A DNA stretch of 9,504 nucleotides. It comes from Deltaproteobacteria bacterium RIFCSPHIGHO2_12_FULL_43_9 (GTDB lineage: Bacteria > Bdellovibrionota > O2-12-FULL-43-9). This document shows positions 6,222 through 9,504 of this stretch, piece by piece (within the stretch, counting starts at the first letter, position 1; the number at the start of each line of letters is the position of its first letter). The translations under genes and the position numbers were made by a program. The stretch is from contig MGRR01000052.1 of assembly GCA_001798265.1 (NCBI GenBank), forward strand, positions 6,109 through 15,612, in the 5' to 3' direction. Below the pieces are notes generated by a model, which saw nothing but the letters and a program-made list of their open reading frames with translations, ran no database searches and was not told the DNA's origin.

Positions 6222-6259
6222 AAGCCCCTACCCTTTTCAAGGTGGGGGCTTCCGTTTTT
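6222..6259 (+). terminator. Strong rho-independent terminator
   Basis: AAGCCCCTACC (6222-6232) pairs with GGTGGGGGCTT (6241-6251), 11 pairs with one T-G wobble, around an eight-base loop. The stem is followed by CCG and a run of five T. It ends the transcript of the 75-residue protein gene. Confidence 0.85.
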
Positions 6260-6261
6260 AT

Positions 6262-6392
6262 CGTCATCCTGAGCCGACCATTCGTCATTGCGAGGAGGCG
6301 CGGAGATCCTTCACTGCGTTCAGGACAGGCTCCGCAATCTCATGCAAAGAGATTCCTTCGCCTTCGGCTCGGAATGACACCTCCGTCATTCC
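6262..6392. repeat. Degenerate GTCATTGCGAGG repeat block
   Basis: The block contains GTCATTGCGAGG, CCGCAATCTC and CTCGGAATGAC units of the common intergenic repeat, with weaker symmetry than the block at 160-283. The right end is a perfect 8-bp inverted repeat, GGAATGAC (6371-6378) and GTCATTCC (6385-6392), around six bases. The stop codon of the lipoprotein gene (6386-6388) lies within that right arm, so the last residues of the protein are repeat-derived. Confidence 0.7.
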
Positions 6393-7111
6393 TTAGGGAT
6401 TGTCGTTGAAATGGTTTTACCGCAATTCCTGGCAAGCAGGAAGCCTGTCCCAGCAGTGCCTTCCGCGAGGTCGAATCTGCGCTTCCTGCATACAGTAATA
6501 TCAACCGCGGCTCCAGGCCCATATTTTTCCACAATTGAATTTGGTACAAAAAATGTCCCGGAGTTTTGCGTCGCTTCTGTAGCAATAAAAAAGTCATCAA
6601 TCTTTATAATCGTAGAATTGAGTTTCTTCTTTGTTGTAACCATTAAACCATCGGCCGCAATCTGGTCAGGAATCTGCCACGCCATCCTTAGTGTAACCGG
6701 AGTTCGTTCCGTAACGGAATAATCCACCACACTAGGGATGGTAATCTGATGGGTAAAGAGTTTCTCTTCATGATTTCTATAGGTAAACAAATGTGTAGTA
6801 TAAAGCTCATTATCAGATGTAATGTTTTTTGATAGTTTATAATATATGTAATTAATCTCCGAATCCAAAGCCATTTCGAGGAGTTCTCCATCCCAGGAAA
6901 CATATGCCCCTTTATCCAGGGTTAAATATGTAGTTCCAGCCCTAAACTCAGCAATAACAGACAAAATCTTTGTATCCGTGTCATAGTCAATATAATATTC
7001 AGAAACGATATCCTTTGGGTCTACCTTTGAAGCATCTTTTGGTTGTGAACAACTTAACAAAGAAAATGATAAAAGCACTATACCTAATATAAGATGAATA
7101 TGTGATTTCAT
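6386..7111 (-). CDS. Predicted lipoprotein, unknown function
   Basis: The product has 241 residues. The N terminus is a lipoprotein signal with lipobox LLSC (18-21), giving mature Cys21-Ser22. The Ser at +2 suggests sorting to the outer membrane if E. coli rules apply. The mature part has alternating hydrophobic strands and aromatic residues, such as INYIYYKLS (86-94) and TLRMAWQIPD (140-149), suggesting a beta-rich fold. Cys208 and Cys230 could form a disulfide. I recognise no family. GGAGG seven bases before the ATG supports the start. It is the only gene between candidate site E and site C, transcribed leftwards from a region with a TATAAT box and the shared 22-bp motif. Its last codons and stop lie in a repeat element, so the C terminus may have been changed by repeat insertion. 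Confidence 0.85.
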   Translation of the reverse strand: MKSHIHLILGIVLLSFSLLSCSQPKDASKVDPKDIVSEYYIDYDTDTKILSVIAEFRAGTTYLTLDKGAYVSWDGELLEMALDSEINYIYYKLSKNITSDNELYTTHLFTYRNHEEKLFTHQITIPSVVDYSVTERTPVTLRMAWQIPDQIAADGLMVTTKKKLNSTIIKIDDFFIATEATQNSGTFFVPNSIVEKYGPGAAVDITVCRKRRFDLAEGTAGTGFLLARNCGKTISTTIPKE

Positions 7112-7141
7112 TAGATCCTCCAGCTTGGATGTTGCTCCCAG

Positions 7142-7147
7142 ATTATA
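7142..7147 (-). promoter_or_regulatory. Candidate -10 element for the lipoprotein gene
   Basis: A perfect TATAAT on the - strand lies 30 bases before the ATG at 7111, giving a short leader that still includes the GGAGG site. The -35 position 17 bases upstream (CCTAGA) is poor. Confidence 0.4.
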
Positions 7148-7337
7148 TTGAAAGATAACCTAATTCTAGGCTGATTTATAGCAAAAATAACCACGGGCTA
7201 TAGAACACATTATTTCCCGATAATCCCCAGCCTCTAGAAAGGATTTATGGCATTCCGTGCTGACTATTTTTTGTGCTCCCCTCCCCTGGGGAAGAAAATC
7301 TTTCTAATTAAGGTACCTTTTTGGTGGTGGTGGTTTA
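7148..7337. other. Intergenic region upstream of the lipoprotein gene
   Basis: With the adjoining dif-like sites this is part of a 348-base stretch without a gene (7112-7459). It holds a second copy of the 22-bp motif at 7255-7276 and a small C-rich hairpin CCCC-T-GGGG (about 7281-7289). No reading frame with a ribosome binding site is visible. Confidence 0.5.
7255..7276 (-). promoter_or_regulatory. Shared 22-bp motif upstream of the lipoprotein gene
   Basis: The core GACTATTTTTT is flanked by CCGTGCT and GTGC. It agrees with the copy at 5756-5777 at 18 of 22 positions and has the same orientation relative to a leftward gene, though 143 bases from the ATG here. Confidence 0.35.
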
Positions 7338-7365
7338 GTTTTACATAATATATATTTTAGGATGT
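7338..7365 (-). repeat. dif-like Xer site C
   Basis: Read on the - strand, the left arm is ACATCCTAAAA, the centre TATATA and the right arm TTATGTAAAAC. By hand alignment 24 of 28 positions match B. subtilis dif as I recall it, the closest of the copies. The centre and right arm equal site B, in opposite orientation. Confidence 0.7.
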
Positions 7366-7434
7366 TCGCGCACCCAATTAGCAATTTGCCTCCGTCACCA
7401 AATGCCCAATAATTACCCTGTCTGTTTTGGATTA

Positions 7435-7462
7435 GTTTTACATAATGTATATTTTAGGACTA
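7435..7462 (-). repeat. dif-like Xer site D, overlapping the bamB stop
   Basis: Read on the - strand, the left arm is TAGTCCTAAAA, the centre TATACA and the right arm TTATGTAAAAC. It is a direct repeat of site C, 97 bases away. The first three bases are the TAG stop codon of the BamB gene. The one-base difference in the centre (C for T) could reduce exchange with sites B and C. Confidence 0.65.
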
Positions 7463-8632
7463 CTTCGGGGGGCGGATCATCGGAAGATCTCTGACGGCCC
7501 CAACTATCCCACCATGCTTTGGAACCATTCTCGGCCTTAGCTCTAAGGGATCAACTCCATAGAGAAATGATTTTGTCGTAAACCCATACACAATACCGTC
7601 GTATCCGGCCAAACCTCCGGCAAATCCATTATCGGTTTCCAGCCTCCAGATCTCCTCACCACTCTCCCTGTCCAATCCGTACAAATTGCTCTCTCCCCCA
7701 CCTACGGTCACTGTATAACCAACCGTAACAGGTGATGTTGGAAGACCTGTCGGTACCTTATAAACCCACCTTGATTTGCCAGAGCGTTTATCAATAGCAA
7801 ACACCTCTCCTGAAACAGCGGCATAATAAAGCGTATCATCGACGATGGTCACAGGGTGCAATCCTCCGAATTCCAGGAACCAATTCGTAGCGCCACTGTT
7901 TTTATCCAAAGAATATAATTTCCCATCATAAGAAGAGACATATAAATTACTTCCATCCACGACCGCCGTCGCGTCTATATCCTTAAAACGAAATTTATCA
8001 CTCAATTGCTTCTGCCAGATCAGGCCGCCGTCGTGGCGATTCAGCGCGTAGAAATATCCATCTGAAAAACCGATATAAACTATATGGTCACTGATCTCTG
8101 GGGATGCGAGCCATCTTATTACAAGCCCTTTTCTTCCAAGTGGGCTCCTGAAATGCCAGATATATTTCCCGCTCTTGGCATCAAGGGCATAAAGCTGATC
8201 ATCGGCTGATGAGAAATAAACAATTCCTGTGTGAACTATCGGATGACTCCAGATTTGAGCCCCAACATAATAATCCCAAACCTTGCTCCCGCTCATTGTT
8301 ACACAATAGATATATCCGTCATTCCCACCAAAATATATAAGCCCGTCATAAATTGTAGGCCTGCTCTCAACCCCATTCTTAACCCCGAACTCCCAGATCA
8401 CATCTCCACTGTTTTTATCAACCGCGTAGAGCCCCTTCTCCTGAATCCCGATGAAAACTGTATCCCCTACTACAGTCGGAGTACCTGTATCCGTGTGATT
8501 AAAGGTAATATCATTTCTGGAAACCACCTGAGTCATTAATACCTCTGTGGGATAATGTGGTGGCGGGGCGGGAATGGACGCGCAACCGATGAATAAATGA
8601 AGTGTAAGAAGGAGAAAGAGAGTTTTTTTCAT
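7460..8632 (-). CDS. bamB: BamB-like outer-membrane lipoprotein, PQQ-like beta-propeller
   Basis: The product has 390 residues, close to E. coli BamB (392). The lipoprotein signal ends in lipobox FIGC (14-17), so mature Cys17-Ala18 is expected on the inner face of the outer membrane. The body is a run of propeller blades marked by LYALDxxSGxxxW units: 68-80, 147-159, 195-206, 239-251, 277-289 and 318-329. Less regular ones lie near 107-119 and 357-362, consistent with an eight-bladed PQQ-like fold. No catalytic residues are expected; BamB is a scaffold that supports BamA in barrel assembly. The ATG overlaps the TGA of the upstream TPR gene (ATGA) and has no good ribosome site, so translation is probably coupled. 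The same gene pair as in E. coli yfgM-bamB supports the assignment over other PQQ-repeat proteins. The TAG stop lies within dif-like site D. Confidence 0.85.
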   Translation of the reverse strand: MKKTLFLLLTLHLFIGCASIPAPPPHYPTEVLMTQVVSRNDITFNHTDTGTPTVVGDTVFIGIQEKGLYAVDKNSGDVIWEFGVKNGVESRPTIYDGLIYFGGNDGYIYCVTMSGSKVWDYYVGAQIWSHPIVHTGIVYFSSADDQLYALDAKSGKYIWHFRSPLGRKGLVIRWLASPEISDHIVYIGFSDGYFYALNRHDGGLIWQKQLSDKFRFKDIDATAVVDGSNLYVSSYDGKLYSLDKNSGATNWFLEFGGLHPVTIVDDTLYYAAVSGEVFAIDKRSGKSRWVYKVPTGLPTSPVTVGYTVTVGGGESNLYGLDRESGEEIWRLETDNGFAGGLAGYDGIVYGFTTKSFLYGVDPLELRPRMVPKHGGIVGAVRDLPMIRPPK

Positions 8633-9378
8633 TGATTCATCAAACTTAAGAAAGAGATGTACTGTTCGCTTCTTTTTGAAACCTCGGAATTCGGCCAGCG
8701 CCTGATAATCTCCTCATATGTTTTTTTGGCCTCATCAAATCTCTTAAGCTCCGTAAGCACTCTTGCTTTACCCAATAGCGCGCTTGAATCAAAAAATGGG
8801 ATGGCTTTTCTGGAGACTGTATCAAATGCCATCGAGGCTGCTTCGAAATTTCCCAATTCCTCTTCTGTATACGCAAGCCCATAATAAACAATAGAACCCA
8901 AAAACGGGTTATCTGCTTTATCCGCAAGATCTTTAAACCTCTTTAGCGCCTCCTGATAATTCTTCATATCTAAGTAGATTTGAGCCACCCTTAATTCCGC
9001 CTGAAAGGCCCCCTTCGTCCCTTTATAAGCCGCAACAACCTTCTCTAATCTGTTGATCTCATTCTTATCTACTACCTCTTTCGTTAACCCGCTCCCCTTC
9101 CCCTCTTTAACCCCCTCCTTCTTCAAGGCTTGAGCCTCAAAGGCACTCCTTTGTGCATTACTCTCTTGCGTCGCAGTGGCGAGGGCCGCCTGAGCGTTGC
9201 CCTCCCTTTTGTTCTTTTGGGATATCAAAACCAACGAAGTCACAACAATTACAACAACCCCGGTAGTAACCAAATATATCTTTTGTTTATGGAGACGGAC
9301 CTTTTCCGACAGATTGACAAGAACGCTATGAAATTTGTCATCCTGACGCAGCTCTTTTCTTGTAATTTTTTCCTGCAT
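8629..9378 (-). CDS. Membrane-anchored TPR protein, YfgM-like
   Basis: The product has 249 residues. A charged cytoplasmic N terminus (1-33) precedes one transmembrane helix (about 34-53, rich in Val and Ile) ending SQKNKR. A helical, partly low-complexity segment (60-105) leads to three TPR-like helix pairs at about 126-153, 163-190 and 199-232. These include AQIYLDMKNYQEALKRFKDL and EAKKTYEEIIRRWP. This is the layout of the YfgM/TPR_21 family (PF09976, usually about 200 residues), which links periplasmic chaperones with the Sec translocon. The position directly before bamB with an ATGA overlap matches yfgM-bamB in gammaproteobacteria. The ATG at 9378 is the only usable start: no other ATG, GTG or TTG codon lies between it and an in-frame TGA upstream. 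No ribosome binding site precedes it at normal distance. Confidence 0.8.
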   Translation of the reverse strand: MQEKITRKELRQDDKFHSVLVNLSEKVRLHKQKIYLVTTGVVVIVVTSLVLISQKNKREGNAQAALATATQESNAQRSAFEAQALKKEGVKEGKGSGLTKEVVDKNEINRLEKVVAAYKGTKGAFQAELRVAQIYLDMKNYQEALKRFKDLADKADNPFLGSIVYYGLAYTEEELGNFEAASMAFDTVSRKAIPFFDSSALLGKARVLTELKRFDEAKKTYEEIIRRWPNSEVSKRSEQYISFLSLMNQ

Positions 9379-9384
9379 CGGGAA

Positions 9385-9413
9385 AACATACTTAACGGGG
9401 ATTTCCTTGTCAA
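9385..9413 (-). promoter_or_regulatory. Promoter of the TPR-bamB operon, probably leaderless
   Basis: On the - strand a perfect TTGACA (9408-9413) is followed after 17 bases by TATGTT (9385-9390). Only six bases separate the -10 from the ATG at 9378, so transcription would start at or next to the start codon. That fits the absence of a ribosome binding site. Confidence 0.55.
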
Positions 9414-9454
9414 AACCTTTTTGATATACTCAAATCTAGTTATCGTAAGGAATT

Positions 9455-9504
9455 TCGATGGCATGTCATGCGGGAATGACGTCATGTCATTGCGAGCAGT
9501 CATG
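9455..9504. repeat. Truncated GTCATTGCGAG repeat at the window edge
   Basis: GCGGGAATGACGTCATG and GTCATTGCGAGCAG are units of the same intergenic repeat seen at 160-283 and 6262-6392. The element runs off the right edge of the window, upstream of the TPR-bamB promoter. Confidence 0.7.

Larger units (their letters stand above)
4397..7462. mobile_element. Putative Xer/dif-bounded module between two convergent operons
   Basis: The segment is bounded by dif-like sites: two in + orientation on the left (4397-4424, 4580-4607) and two in - orientation on the right (7338-7365, 7435-7462). The left boundary is 14 bases past the stop of the degenerate kinase gene; the right boundary overlaps the bamB stop. 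Inside are four short genes for exported or membrane proteins without recognised function, in mixed orientations. Nothing in it encodes a recombinase, so movement would rely on host XerC/XerD. Comparable arrangements are the pdif modules of Acinetobacter plasmids, where gene modules are flanked by oppositely oriented Xer sites, and integrative elements that use chromosomal dif. The boundaries and mobility are inferred from the sites and layout only. Confidence 0.5.

Noticed and set aside
6841..6862. ATATATGTAATTA as another Xer arm
   Set aside because: It lies within the lipoprotein coding region, lacks TTATGT and has no recognisable left arm.
7338..7462. C-D interval as an integron attC site or a two-unit CRISPR
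   Set aside because: The repeats lack attC-type conserved core sites, there is no integrase or cas gene, and only two copies exist here at a 97-base period; the match to dif is much closer.
8231..8539. Rightward 102-codon frame opposite bamB
   Set aside because: It is antisense to regular propeller repeats and lacks a ribosome site.
9249..9503. Leftward 84-codon frame at the right edge
   Set aside because: It begins in repeat sequence and overlaps the TPR gene and its promoter in another frame.

Overview
The window looks like chromosome from a Gram-negative bacterium. It encodes an outer-membrane beta-barrel of the Lpg1974/Legionella_OMP type, the BAM-complex lipoprotein BamB, a membrane-anchored TPR protein next to BamB, and several lipoproteins or Sec-exported proteins. 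Intergenic spaces carry abundant GTCATTGCGAG-type and GTCATCCCC-type palindromic repeats. Such repeats are common in Desulfobacterota, Nitrospirota and related often uncultured lineages, but I cannot place the organism more precisely. There are no rRNA, tRNA, CRISPR or transposase genes.

Left third (1-2150): a repeat block with a perfect 26-bp inverted repeat lies downstream of a leftward two-gene operon. The operon encodes a small membrane-anchored NTF2-like protein (1453-1896) and the Lpg1974-type porin (314-1456), joined by an ATGA overlap. A second repeat block fills the divergent intergenic region.

Middle (2151-4382): two rightward genes encode an exported alpha/beta-hydrolase-like protein and a stand-alone degenerate histidine kinase. 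The latter keeps the H-box histidine but has lost its ATP-binding motifs, a layout like the phosphotransferases ChpT and Spo0B.

Island (4397-7462): this is the most unusual part. Four 28-bp sequences closely resemble chromosomal dif (XerC/XerD) sites, with a fifth weaker candidate. Two lie in + orientation at the left edge (4397-4424, 4580-4607). Two lie in - orientation at the right edge (7338-7365, 7435-7462), the last overlapping the bamB stop codon. Between them are four short genes for secreted or membrane proteins of no recognised function (4620-5165 +, 5168-5698 -, 5892-6119 +, 6386-7111 -), with a strong terminator, repeats and hairpins. I interpret this as a Xer-recombination module or invertible segment inserted between the 3' ends of two convergent host operons. 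That is an inference from site sequence and layout; no recombinase is encoded here.

Right end (7460-9378): a leftward operon encodes the TPR protein and then BamB, overlapping by ATGA like yfgM-bamB of E. coli. A good-looking promoter ends so close to the first ATG that the message may be leaderless. The window ends in another truncated repeat.
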